64,000 nt of DNA from Chloroflexota bacterium (GTDB taxonomy: Bacteria; Chloroflexota; UBA6077; FW602-bin22; JAMCVK01): NCBI GenBank assembly GCA_023475225.1, contig JAMCVK010000015.1, positions 28,147-92,146 of the forward strand, written 5' to 3'. Made by a program: the position numbers and the translations under genes. Position 1 is the first letter of the stretch. Each line of letters opens with the position of its first letter. Shown here piece after piece: positions 44,907 through 53,201 of this stretch. The notes below the pieces were generated by a model. That model saw only the letters and a list, made by a program, of their open reading frames with translations, was not told the origin of the DNA and made no database searches.

Positions 44907-46447
44907 AGATACGCCTCCATTACCTGGCGCTCCTGCCGCTTCAGGCCAAGCATGTAAAGGCCATATTCTTCCTCAGTGACCCTGGCGGCTTCGGGGAAGA
45001 TGCCCACGATCTGGCCATTATACATCACGGCGATGCGATCAGCCAGGCTCATCACCTCGGAGAGGTCGGCAGAGACCAAAAGTACAGCACAGCCCTCGCT
45101 CCGTTTCCGCACTATCTGCTGGTGGACGAACTCCGTGGCCCCCACGTCGATGCCCCGCGTGGGCTGAGCGGCGATGAGCAACCTAGGGTTCGCCGAGAAC
45201 TCTCTGGCGATGACCACTTTTTGCATGTTCCCACCGGAGAGAGCACTTACGGGTACTTGTCCATCAGGAGCACGAATATCGAACTCCTTTATCAGCTTGT
45301 CCCCATGATGATTGATGAGCTTCAGGTTCAGGGCCAGTCGCTGGGCGAAGGGGGGACGATAATAGCGATCCACAATGAGGTTCTCTTGCAGGCTGGCCCC
45401 TAAAGCCAGTCCATTGGTGAGCCGGTCCTCGGGTATGTGAGCCACTCCCACCTCGCGGATCTGTCGTGGCTGTCTCCCCAGAATTTGGGTGCTGTCCACG
45501 AGGGCACTGCCAGAGGTGGGCCGGCGCAGGCCGGTGAGGACCTCCACCAGCTCTGTCTGCCCATTGCCCTCCACCCCGGCGATGCCCAGGATCTCGCCAG
45601 CGTAAACGTTTAAGGAAACGTCCTGCAAGGCCACGTGGCCAGCCTCGGTCATATAGGTAAGCCCCCGCACCTGGAGGACAGGCCCACCACGCTGAAGCGG
45701 TGGCTTATCTATGGACATAAAGACCTCCCGCCCCACCATCATCCGCGCGATCTCCACCTCAGTGGCCTGCGGGGTGAACATAGTGCCCATAACCCGACCA
45801 TTGCGCATCACGGTCACCCGGTCGGAGACCTCCTTCACCTCCCTGAGTTTGTGCGTGATGAAGATCACCGTCTTGCCCTGCTCCACTAACTTGCGCACCG
45901 CTGCGAAGAGCTCCCGGGTCTCCTGGGGAGTGAGCACAGAGGAAGGCTCGTCCAGGATGAGGATCTTAGCCCCCCGATAGAGGGCCTTCAAGATCTCCAC
46001 CCGCTGGCGCATGCCCACCGGGATGGACTCCACGGTCGCCATAGGCATTACGCTCAGACCGTATTGTTTGGAGAGATCCTCGGTGATCTGAATAGCCTCA
46101 GTGATATCGATGAACCCCCGGTTTTCGGGCTCCTGGCCCAGGACGATGTTCTGGGCCACAGTAAAGGAGGGCACCAGCATGAAGTTCTGATGCACCATCC
46201 CGATGCCCAGGGCGATGGCCACGTGGGGGCTGGGGATATGCGCCCGTTTACCCCACAGCCAGATTTCTCCCTGGGTGGGTTGCTCCAAGCCATAGAGAAT
46301 CTTCATCAAGGTGGTTTTCCCAGCGCCGTTTTCGCCCACCAGGGCATGGATTTCGCCAGGTTCCACGCTGAAATCCACCCGGTCGTTGGCCACCACCTCG
46401 TTGGGATATATCTTCGTGATCTTGCGCATATCAATGAGGGATGCCAC
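44903..46447 (-). CDS. BMP-type ABC importer ATPase (two nucleotide-binding domains)
   Basis: 514 residues with two tandem ABC domains. The first has Walker A '[14 protein letters not shown]' (~residue 37) and Walker B '[15 protein letters not shown]'. The second has a non-canonical Walker A region '[14 protein letters not shown]' and signature '[15 protein letters not shown]'. This asymmetry is usual for the ribose/nucleoside ATPases. It ends in an ATGA overlap with permease 1. Confidence 0.94.
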   Translation of the reverse strand: MASLIDMRKITKIYPNEVVANDRVDFSVEPGEIHALVGENGAGKTTLMKILYGLEQPTQGEIWLWGKRAHIPSPHVAIALGIGMVHQNFMLVPSFTVAQNIVLGQEPENRGFIDITEAIQITEDLSKQYGLSVMPMATVESIPVGMRQRVEILKALYRGAKILILDEPSSVLTPQETRELFAAVRKLVEQGKTVIFITHKLREVKEVSDRVTVMRNGRVMGTMFTPQATEVEIARMMVGREVFMSIDKPPLQRGGPVLQVRGLTYMTEAGHVALQDVSLNVYAGEILGIAGVEGNGQTELVEVLTGLRRPTSGSALVDSTQILGRQPRQIREVGVAHIPEDRLTNGLALGASLQENLIVDRYYRPPFAQRLALNLKLINHHGDKLIKEFDIRAPDGQVPVSALSGGNMQKVVIAREFSANPRLLIAAQPTRGIDVGATEFVHQQIVRKRSEGCAVLLVSADLSEVMSLADRIAVMYNGQIVGIFPEAARVTEEEYGLYMLGLKRQERQVMEAYL

Positions 46448-46462
46448 CGTTCGCTCCCTTTG

Positions 46463-46503
46463 GCCCTGTGTAAGGTAGACATCTCGTCCCCCTTACACAG
46501 GGC
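46463..46503. terminator. Hairpin between the binding-protein and ATPase genes
   Basis: 13-bp arms GCCCTGTGTAAGG (46463-46475) and CCTTACACAGGGC (46491-46503), no T-run. In ABC operons such a stem often stabilises the upstream binding-protein mRNA or lowers downstream expression. Confidence 0.65.
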
Positions 46504-46542
46504 GTTGTTCTAGAGGGGGGAGAGCTCTCCCCCTTGTCGAAA

Positions 46543-47631
46543 CTACTTGATGACTGTGTTTACCTTGATGGTCCCGTCCAGGATCTTCTTTTCGGCCTCG
46601 TCGATCTTCTTCTTGATGTCATCGGGTGTGTATTGCTCGTAGTACTTATTCTTGGCCAGGCCAACGCCTCCCTCCTTGATGCCCAGAGCCTCTGCTGAGC
46701 CATAGGGTAGCTTGCCCTCCAGGTGCAGCTTGATGGCCCGGTAGAGTGAATTATCCACGTTCTTCATCATGGAGGTGAGGATGTTCTTAGTGAGAGCTGG
46801 ATCGCTACTCTCGAAGAGCAGGGCCTGGTCAGAGTCCACGCCGATGGCGTAGCGCTTCTGGGCCTTGGCCGCCTCGAAGATGCCCGCCCCGGTGCCACCG
46901 GCCACGTTGAAGATGATGTCGGCGCCCTGATTATACATGGCCAGTGAGATCTCCTTACCTTTGGCCGGGTCGTTCCAGCCTCCAGCATACTGGACGATCA
47001 CCTGGGTCTCCGGATCGGCATCCTTGGCACCCTGTTTGTAGCCAACGATGAAGTCATTGATCACCGGGATGTCCTGGCCACCAATGACACCAATGACCTT
47101 CTGAGGATTGGCCATCTCCATCTTCGACTTAGTCACCAGCCCGGCATAGAGACCCGCCAGGTATGAGCCCTCATTCTGCTTGTAGGTGATGGAGTATACG
47201 TTCTTCAAGCCTTTGGAGTAATCCACCGAGACGTCGAAGATCATGAACTTCTTGTCGGGGTGCTTAGGGGCCACGTTCTCCAAGTACTCCTTCATCTGCC
47301 AGGTGCCACAGATGATGATATCATATTTGGAGTCAGCGGCGTCTATAAGGGCAGGCTCCCACTTGGATGGATCGGTACCGGCCTCGATGATCTTAGCCTC
47401 GATGCCGAAGTCCTTCTTGGCTTCCTCGATACCGCGGGCCGCTGAGTCAAAGAAGGATTTATCACCCAAGACACCGTTGATCACCACCAGCACGCGGGGT
47501 TTCGCTGCCTCCGACGCTTTAGGGGTCTCAGCAGCTTTGGTGGGCGCCGGTGTAGCGGCGGGGCCACAGGCTGTCAATAGCATGCCAGCCACCATAGCTA
47601 CTGTAAAGAGCACATACAGATACCGTTTCAT
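46543..47631 (-). CDS. BMP-family substrate-binding lipoprotein
   Basis: 362 residues. Signal 'MKRYLYVLFTVAMVAGM' and lipobox 'LLTAC|G' give a lipid-anchored protein, followed by a Pro/Thr/Ala linker. The BMP/PBP1 fold has 'VLVVINGVLGDKSFFDSAARGIEEA' in outline, 'IIICGTWQMKEYL', 'VIGGQDIPVINDFIVGYKQGA' and 'IFNVAGGTGAGIFEAAK'. Most relatives bind purine nucleosides. The RBS is AAAGGAGG. It is the first gene of the importer. Confidence 0.93.
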   Translation of the reverse strand: MKRYLYVLFTVAMVAGMLLTACGPAATPAPTKAAETPKASEAAKPRVLVVINGVLGDKSFFDSAARGIEEAKKDFGIEAKIIEAGTDPSKWEPALIDAADSKYDIIICGTWQMKEYLENVAPKHPDKKFMIFDVSVDYSKGLKNVYSITYKQNEGSYLAGLYAGLVTKSKMEMANPQKVIGVIGGQDIPVINDFIVGYKQGAKDADPETQVIVQYAGGWNDPAKGKEISLAMYNQGADIIFNVAGGTGAGIFEAAKAQKRYAIGVDSDQALLFESSDPALTKNILTSMMKNVDNSLYRAIKLHLEGKLPYGSAEALGIKEGGVGLAKNKYYEQYTPDDIKKKIDEAEKKILDGTIKVNTVIK

Positions 47632-48015
47632 GTTACAACCTCCTTTAGGATATTATTGGCTTCTTTCCTCCGCGAGAATCATGAACCAATTTCGCCCAAA
47701 ACTCCCTTAGCCATCCATAGACACCTGTCTGCCGCCAGGTTCTGTTTTTCATGATATCCCTGCTAGGGTGACGGGTGAGGAACTGTCCGGCATGCCGACA
47801 GGATATCATACGGATGCGCTCCTGACCAGCCCTACCCAACCTACTGCACTGTTTGCAGTGGATCAAACTACTCTATCTATCACCTCCCCTCATTCGAGCG
47901 CCGCTGCCACCATCTCTCAGAGATGGACTCGCTCCGCGCTAAACACCAGCTCCGCCTTGAGGCTCCTCTGCCGGAGCCCCGGAGTTGAGTACGACAGCAC
48001 CAATAGCAGGCCTTT
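47632..48015. other. Gap between M42 peptidase and importer operon
   Basis: No convincing gene (a 73-codon frame at 47645-47866 has no family features or RBS). It holds an imperfect palindrome CTGTCCGGCATGCCGACAG (47786-47804). I see no copy of the 52969-52992 operator and no obvious terminator, so read-through from the upstream genes into the importer is possible. Confidence 0.4.
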
Positions 48016-49080
48016 CTATATCGCCAGGTAGCGTTCCCAAGGTATGGGTTCGCCGACCAGGTAGATGAGCAACCGTTTGAGCTGCTCCAAGTCCCTGCGG
48101 TCCACCGCCTCTACCGCTGAGTGGGTATAACGGCATGGAAAAGAGAGCACCGTGGAAGGTATCCCCCTATGTAGAAATGGTAGCGGAGAGGCGGCCGTGG
48201 TGAGGCCCATAATCACCTCTCTTTGCAGGGGGATGCCACACTCCCGGGCGACATCCTCTACCAGCCGCCTCAGTCCCTGGTGGGAGATGAAGCCGGTCAG
48301 GGTTCCCCGCAGATGATCCATCACCTTGATGGCCGGGCCCTGCCCCAAGGACATCTCCCCCTGACCCTTGGTGTCGGGCGTATCCAGAGCCACTGTGGCG
48401 TCGACACCGATGGCCATGTCCGGCTCGATGGCATAGGCAACAGGGGCAGCTCCCCGCAGAACAGCCTCCTCTTGGACAGTGAAGGCTAGGTAGAGGTCGC
48501 AGGCCCGCTTATCTCGAGCTTCCTGGGCTAGTTCTAACAACAAAGCACAGCCCGCCCGGTCATCCAGGGACTTGGCAGAGAGTGTATCACTGCTGAGGAT
48601 GGAGAAGCAAGCCCTATAGGTGATACAGTCGCCCACTCTGACCCCCAATAGCCGAGCCTGCTCCCCACTCCTGGCCCCCACATCCAGGAAAACCTTATCC
48701 AGGGTGGTAGCTTCTGAGCCAAGCCCCAGGTGCTGGGGCTTGCTGCCAGCCACTGCCTCTAGATGGCCCTTTTGGGTCCAAAGATCCAGGCGTTGGCCGG
48801 GCAAGGACTGTTCAGCGATGCCCCCTACTCGTTCGATCCGAACGAAGCCATCGTCTTCGATTCTTCTGACCACAAAGCCCACCTCATCCATATGGGCGAA
48901 GAGCATCAGGCGGGGCTTGGGCCCCGGGAGGTGAGCCACGACGTTGCCGATACTATCGGCCTTGGCCTCCAGACCGTAACCCCTCAGGCGACCTATGATA
49001 TAAGCCCCAACTCTATCCTCAAAGCCGGAAATGCCGGGCAGGGCGGTCAGCTCCTCTAGCAGTCTAAGGTCCAGGCTCAT
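48016..49080 (-). CDS. M42-family metallopeptidase (FrvX/PepA-like)
   Basis: 354 residues. 'LTALPGISGFEDRV' is the start of the fold, 'LMLFAHMDEVGFVVRRI' has the metal His and Asp, 'SLDDRAGCALLLEL' the bridging Asp, 'TVQEEAVLRGA' the catalytic Glu pair, and 'PCRYTHSAVEAV' the late His. M42 enzymes are cobalt/zinc aminopeptidases forming dodecamers; some act on sugars or amides. ATG 49080 overlaps the PurD stop (ATGA), so it belongs to the pfkB-btpA-purD operon. Confidence 0.88.
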   Translation of the reverse strand: MSLDLRLLEELTALPGISGFEDRVGAYIIGRLRGYGLEAKADSIGNVVAHLPGPKPRLMLFAHMDEVGFVVRRIEDDGFVRIERVGGIAEQSLPGQRLDLWTQKGHLEAVAGSKPQHLGLGSEATTLDKVFLDVGARSGEQARLLGVRVGDCITYRACFSILSSDTLSAKSLDDRAGCALLLELAQEARDKRACDLYLAFTVQEEAVLRGAAPVAYAIEPDMAIGVDATVALDTPDTKGQGEMSLGQGPAIKVMDHLRGTLTGFISHQGLRRLVEDVARECGIPLQREVIMGLTTAASPLPFLHRGIPSTVLSFPCRYTHSAVEAVDRRDLEQLKRLLIYLVGEPIPWERYLAI

Positions 49081-50411
49081 GGGAGAGCACCCTCAGCCGC
49101 TTTGCGTAGGACGTTCATTTTCCTTACCTTCTCTTCCAGATGTTCTGGCTTGCCTACGTCCGAACGATGGTACAGGGCACCCAGTTTCCCCAAAGCGATG
49201 GCCCTCTCTACCTTCTCCTCCGCCTCAGTTACGGTAGCGGCCTGGGCGGCCACAGCCAGGGCTCGGGAGCCGGTGGTGAAGAATCGTCCATCCCTCTCCT
49301 CCACAGCCCCGAAATAAAGCTCCGCCCCAGCTTCCAGTATCGCCTTTTCCACCACCTGAAACTCTTGGTTCGCCTTGGGCACCTCAGGGTAGCCAGGGGG
49401 AACTAGATATTTGCACACTGTGGCCAGGGGCTGGAATCTGATCTGGGGCATCTGGCCACAGGCGATGCCAGCGCATCCATCCACGAAGTCATCGACCAAA
49501 AGCGCTAGGGCGTTGATAGCCTCCGGATCGCCAAAGCGGACGTTGAACTCCACGACCAGCGGCCCCTGGCTGGTGAGCATAAACTGGCCATAGAGTACCC
49601 CCCGGTAGGGCTTCTGAGTCATGTCTTGGATGGACTGAATGACCTTAGCCACCAATCCTTGGGCGACCTCCGCTTCCTCCTGGGAGACGAAGGGTAGGAG
49701 ATGATTTGGGCAGGAATAAGAGCCCATGCCCCCGGTCATATCCCCCAGGTCTCCCTCCCGGGCGAGCTTGTAATCTTGGATCAACGGCATAGAGACGATC
49801 CTTTCCCCATCAGAGAAGACCATCAGGGAGAACTCCTCACCCTCCAGTTTCTCTTCCAGAAGCACCCGACCATCCTGAGCAATGAGGTCAGCAGCATAGG
49901 CCACGGTCTCCCTCATCCCTCTCAGTTGTTTGCCTGTGACCCTTACACCCTTCCCCGAAGACAAGCCCACGGGCTTTACGGCCACCTCCGGCGTCTTGGC
50001 CAGGTAGCCCTGCACTTCCTCCCGGGAACGAGTCTCTCTGTGGTCCGGGTAGCCATAGCCGATAAATTCGCGCATCAATTGGCGCATGAAGCCCTTATCC
50101 GCCTCTAGCCGCGCCTGGTCGGCGTAAGGGCCGACTACAGCCAGCCCCTTCCCAGCCAACAGGTCCACGGCGCTGTGCACCAGCGGCTCCTCCGACCCTA
50201 TGATTACCAGATCGGGCTTGATGCGAGCGAAGTAATCAGCTAGGCTTCTGGTATCCTGCAGGCTGCCCAGCTCGTATCCTCGGGAGAGGCGGGCGATGCC
50301 CGGGTTCGCAGCCCCTAAATAGGAGTACAATTGCACTGAGTTAGCGCTGCGGGCAATGGCCCGGGCGATGGCATGTTCCCTGCCGCCATGTCCTACCAGT
50401 CCTACTTTCAT
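49077..50411 (-). CDS. Phosphoribosylamine-glycine ligase, archaeal-type PurD-like
   Basis: 444 residues. 'VGLVGHGGREHAIARAIA' is the PurD start, followed by 'NPGIARLSRGYEL' as in archaeal PurD. ATP-grasp: 'VAVKPVGLSSGKGVRV', 'VLLEEKLEGEEFSLMVF' and 'VVEFNVRFGDPEA' (metal Glu/Asn). The family motif 'DHKRxxDGDxGPNTGGMG' is changed to 'DYKLAREGDLGDMTGGMG'. Usual reaction: ribosylamine-5-P + Gly + ATP to GAR. The changes and the operon (BtpA, PfkB, M42) leave a different amine or substrate possible. Overlaps btpA by four bases. Confidence 0.82.
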   Translation of the reverse strand: MKVGLVGHGGREHAIARAIARSANSVQLYSYLGAANPGIARLSRGYELGSLQDTRSLADYFARIKPDLVIIGSEEPLVHSAVDLLAGKGLAVVGPYADQARLEADKGFMRQLMREFIGYGYPDHRETRSREEVQGYLAKTPEVAVKPVGLSSGKGVRVTGKQLRGMRETVAYAADLIAQDGRVLLEEKLEGEEFSLMVFSDGERIVSMPLIQDYKLAREGDLGDMTGGMGSYSCPNHLLPFVSQEEAEVAQGLVAKVIQSIQDMTQKPYRGVLYGQFMLTSQGPLVVEFNVRFGDPEAINALALLVDDFVDGCAGIACGQMPQIRFQPLATVCKYLVPPGYPEVPKANQEFQVVEKAILEAGAELYFGAVEERDGRFFTTGSRALAVAAQAATVTEAEEKVERAIALGKLGALYHRSDVGKPEHLEEKVRKMNVLRKAAEGALP

Positions 50412-51229
50412 AGGGCGACCCCCACCTGTCGTAGGAGCCTTGCTTGGGACATGAATGCTCGCACCCTTACCTCGTCTATCCTGTTTTCTGTCCTTCCATC
50501 CTCCTTAAAATGACTGCCGATGATGGCGCCATCGGCCACGGCCAATGTGGCCGCCAGTGTATCCAGATTCACCCCGCTGCCCACTAAAACAGGGCCAGAT
50601 AATGCCTTTTTCACTGCGGCCACCGTATCTAAGGATGTGGACTTGCCGGTGCCCGCCCCAGTGACGATGACTGCATCCGCCAGTCCTCTGTGGAAGGCGT
50701 CCTCCGCCAGGTCAGCGATGTCTCGCCCTACCAATCCATAAGTATTCTTGCCCTGGATGTCAGCCAAGATGGCGATACGGCCCAGGTCTCTGGACTGACG
50801 AAGCCTCTGCAAATAGGGGGCCGCTGCTTGCATAACCCCGCTGTCCGAGACCACCGACTCCACAAAGACTTCGGCCCGGATGAAACGGGCGCCCACGGCC
50901 TCAGCGATGATCAACTCCGCCGCAAAGTCGTTGAAGAGCACGTTCACGCCCAGGGGCAGGGAGGTGGCCTGCCGCACGACGTAGGCGATGATGCTCATCC
51001 AGGACACTGTGGTATAGCCCACCTCTGCAGGCAGATAGGGGTAATCGTTGTAGTTCTCCACCAGGAGGGCATCCACCCCACCCCTCTCTAGGGCTTGAGC
51101 GTCGGCTACTGCACGCCGGAGTAGCTCCTCCAGTGGGGCCCCGCTGTAGCGGGGCGCGCCAGGCAGTGCTTCAAGATGAACCATGCCGATGATGGGTTTG
51201 GCTGTGCCGAATATCTCTGCGATGCTCAG
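50408..51229 (-). CDS. BtpA/SgcQ-family TIM-barrel protein
   Basis: About 273 residues. 'PIIGMVHLEALPGAPRYSG', 'LERGGVDALLVENYNDYPY', 'NVLFNDFAAELIIAEAVGARFIRAEVF' in outline and 'VLVGSGVNLDTLA' are BtpA family. Starting at ATG 51184 would cut the conserved 'IFGTAKPIIG' strand. The frame is open upstream and the only plausible start before the PfkB stop is CTG 51229, overlapping the TGA as CTGA. Enzymatic role unknown; SgcQ of E. coli lies in a sugar-catabolic cluster. Confidence 0.85.
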   Translation of the reverse strand: MSIAEIFGTAKPIIGMVHLEALPGAPRYSGAPLEELLRRAVADAQALERGGVDALLVENYNDYPYLPAEVGYTTVSWMSIIAYVVRQATSLPLGVNVLFNDFAAELIIAEAVGARFIRAEVFVESVVSDSGVMQAAAPYLQRLRQSRDLGRIAILADIQGKNTYGLVGRDIADLAEDAFHRGLADAVIVTGAGTGKSTSLDTVAAVKKALSGPVLVGSGVNLDTLAATLAVADGAIIGSHFKEDGRTENRIDEVRVRAFMSQARLLRQVGVAL

Positions 51230-52146
51230 GATAACTCTTCGCCCCCTTCCTCTAAGAAAAGTTTAAGTTCTCGGTAAGTTGGAATACCAGCCTGGGGCCC
51301 AGGCTTAGTAGTGGCCAGAGCACCAGCGGCGTTGGCCCAAAGGGCGCAGGTCTCCAGATCCCAGCCCCGCTCCCAACCATAAAGAAAGGCTCCATCGAAG
51401 CAGTCTCCAGCACCGGTAGTGTCCACAACCTCCACAGCAAAGCCAGCATAGTAGGTTAACCGACCTTTCGTGTAAAGAGCTGCGCCTTTCTCGCCTCGTT
51501 TGATAGCTATGATGCCCACACCCAAACTAGCCAAGTACTGACAGGCCTCAGATAAGATCTCTTTCCCAGACAGGCGGTAACATTCCCTTTCATTCAGCAG
51601 GAGCAGATCGGCCCAAGGCAGGATATTCTCCACCGCAGCTAGTCCGCGCTGGCTCAGAATGCTGCCCGGGTCCAGGCTCACCCTCACCCCTTTATCCCTG
51701 GCTAGGCGAGCGATCTCACACCCAAACCCTGGGGCTGGAGCGCTGAGATGAACGATGGCCAAGGCTGAGAGATCTATGCGCCCCAGCCAGGACACGTCCA
51801 CTAGCAGATTAGCTCCCCGATGGGCGAACATCATTTTCTCACCACGATCATCCACTGCCACGAAAACCATTCCCGTGGGATGAAAGGGATCGCTACGCAC
51901 CCACCCTACCCCTACCCCCTGGGCCCGTAACTCACGCAGGACGAAGGCCCCAGCCTCATCGTTTCCCAGACAGGCGAGGTATCCACATAGGCCACCAAGC
52001 CTAGCCACCGTGACAGCCACGTTAGCGCCGACCCCGCCCACCGCCTTCTCCAGGCTTAAGGCTTCCACCTCCTCCCCGGCCTGAGGCAAGCGCTCCACTT
52101 TAGCTAGGAGGTCCAGGTTCGCATCACCGCTGACCAGAATGCTCAT
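51226..52146 (-). CDS. PfkB-family (ribokinase-like) sugar or nucleoside kinase
   Basis: 306 residues. 'GGVGANVAVTVARLGG' is PfkB signature 1 and 'VEVVDTTGAGDCFDGAFLYGW' signature 2 with the catalytic Asp in GAGD. 'LLLLNERECYRLSG' precedes the anion hole. Likely phosphorylates a pentose, nucleoside or related sugar. Its stop overlaps the btpA start; the GntR gene is 59 bases upstream. Confidence 0.9.
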   Translation of the reverse strand: MSILVSGDANLDLLAKVERLPQAGEEVEALSLEKAVGGVGANVAVTVARLGGLCGYLACLGNDEAGAFVLRELRAQGVGVGWVRSDPFHPTGMVFVAVDDRGEKMMFAHRGANLLVDVSWLGRIDLSALAIVHLSAPAPGFGCEIARLARDKGVRVSLDPGSILSQRGLAAVENILPWADLLLLNERECYRLSGKEILSEACQYLASLGVGIIAIKRGEKGAALYTKGRLTYYAGFAVEVVDTTGAGDCFDGAFLYGWERGWDLETCALWANAAGALATTKPGPQAGIPTYRELKLFLEEGGEELS

Positions 52147-52205
52147 CGAACTCCTTGCCTGTAAAGTAGACCAGCTCGCTTAATATCTACAAGTTAACCC
52201 CAGGT

Positions 52206-52943
52206 TCAGGGAAAACGGGTGGGGCTGATGATAAATTCATACCTGTCTCCTCGATAAACGAGCTTCATATATTCGATGGGTACATCGTTGTCCAAGAAAG
52301 TGATGCCTTCCACGAGCAGTATGGGCGTACCCACAGCAACCTGCAAGAGACCCGCCTCATGCTCTGAGGCAATGGTAGGTTTCAGAACCTGCTCGGCCCG
52401 CCATAGATGCAGGCCGTACTTGTCCTCGATGATGCGGTATAAGGAGGAATTGGCCAGATCCTCTTCCAGCAACTGGGGACAAAGGTGGTAGGGGACATAG
52501 GAAAGGCTCAGAGCCATGGGTTCGCTATCGGCGAAGCGGAGGCGCTCTATCTTAATGGCTTGCTGGTCGGATCGGAGGCCTAGACCGCCGGCCACCTTAG
52601 GGGGTGGGTCCACTACAGCCAATTCCAAGATCTTAGCTCCGGGTTTGAGACCCCGCTCCAGCATATCTTCGCTAAAGCTGGTGAGACGGATCAGCCCCTG
52701 GCGCATCTTCTTCGGCGCCACAAAAGTGCCTTTCCCCTGCATGGTATACACCAGTCCCTGTTTGGTCAGGTGATCGATGGCCTGGCGGGCAGTGTTTCTG
52801 CCTACCCTGAACCGGCCCATCAGCTCTTTCTCTGACCAGATCTTGGAGTGGGGGGATAGCTGAGTGCTATCGATGAGCTCCCGGATTTTCTCGCTGATCT
52901 GGTAGTACATAGGCTCGAAGCTGAATCGGTTGACCTCACCCAT
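52206..52943 (-). CDS. GntR-family (HutC/FarR subfamily) transcription regulator
   Basis: 245 residues from ATG 52943. An in-frame ATG at 52997 sits at the predicted transcription start, before the operator, so it is not preferred. Residues ~5-75 are the winged helix ('MYYQISEKIRELIDS', 'RFRVGRNTARQAIDHLTKQGLVY', 'GKGTFVAP'). The rest is a UTRA ligand domain ('TSFSEDMLERGLKPG', 'LRFADSEPMALSLSYVP'). First gene of the operon and its presumed repressor. Confidence 0.88.
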   Translation of the reverse strand: MGEVNRFSFEPMYYQISEKIRELIDSTQLSPHSKIWSEKELMGRFRVGRNTARQAIDHLTKQGLVYTMQGKGTFVAPKKMRQGLIRLTSFSEDMLERGLKPGAKILELAVVDPPPKVAGGLGLRSDQQAIKIERLRFADSEPMALSLSYVPYHLCPQLLEEDLANSSLYRIIEDKYGLHLWRAEQVLKPTIASEHEAGLLQVAVGTPILLVEGITFLDNDVPIEYMKLVYRGDRYEFIISPTRFP

Positions 52944-52968
52944 AAGCCTGTTCTCATCCCTGTGATAT

Positions 52969-52992
52969 ACTTGTTGGGTTATCCCAACAAGT
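52969..52992. promoter_or_regulatory. Operator palindrome of the GntR/PfkB/BtpA operon
   Basis: A perfect inverted repeat with arms ACTTGTTGGG and CCCAACAAGT and a four-base TTAT centre. It lies just downstream of the predicted start site, where repressor binding would block transcription. Confidence 0.8.
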
Positions 52993-53002
52993 TTCATCCC
53001 TT

Positions 53003-53031
53003 AATATAGCACAAATTAAGGAAAAAATCAA
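53003..53031 (-). promoter_or_regulatory. Promoter of the GntR-led operon
   Basis: On the minus strand TTGATT (53031-53026), a 17-base spacer and TATATT (53008-53003). The start site falls near 52996, so the operator at 52969-52992 is transcribed at about +5 to +28. Confidence 0.75.
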
Positions 53032-53128
53032 GAGCAACAGAACCCAAGGGGTAGCATTCAAAAGTTGGTTATTTTTTCGGCTCACCTGAAAAAATCTACA
53101 ACTGGAAATCGTAGCCTCAGAATTATGA

Positions 53129-53134
53129 TATAAT
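53129..53134 (+). promoter_or_regulatory. Candidate -10 element for the GNAT/GT4/deacetylase operon
   Basis: A perfect TATAAT in an AT-rich stretch, ~68 bases before the ATG at 53202. The -35 region (53106-53111) is poor. Confidence 0.4.
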
Positions 53135-53201
53135 ATGCCTTAATTGGACAGTAGGTTGTTGTCTGGCTGAGATCACTATCTACTTCCCCATTGGAGTACA
53201 A

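Noticed and set aside
47786..47804. CTGTCCGGCATGCCGACAG as a copy of the GntR operator
   Set aside because: Different sequence from 52969-52992; only a general palindrome.
47645..47866. 73-codon minus-strand frame in the importer upstream gap
   Set aside because: No RBS, no recognisable features.
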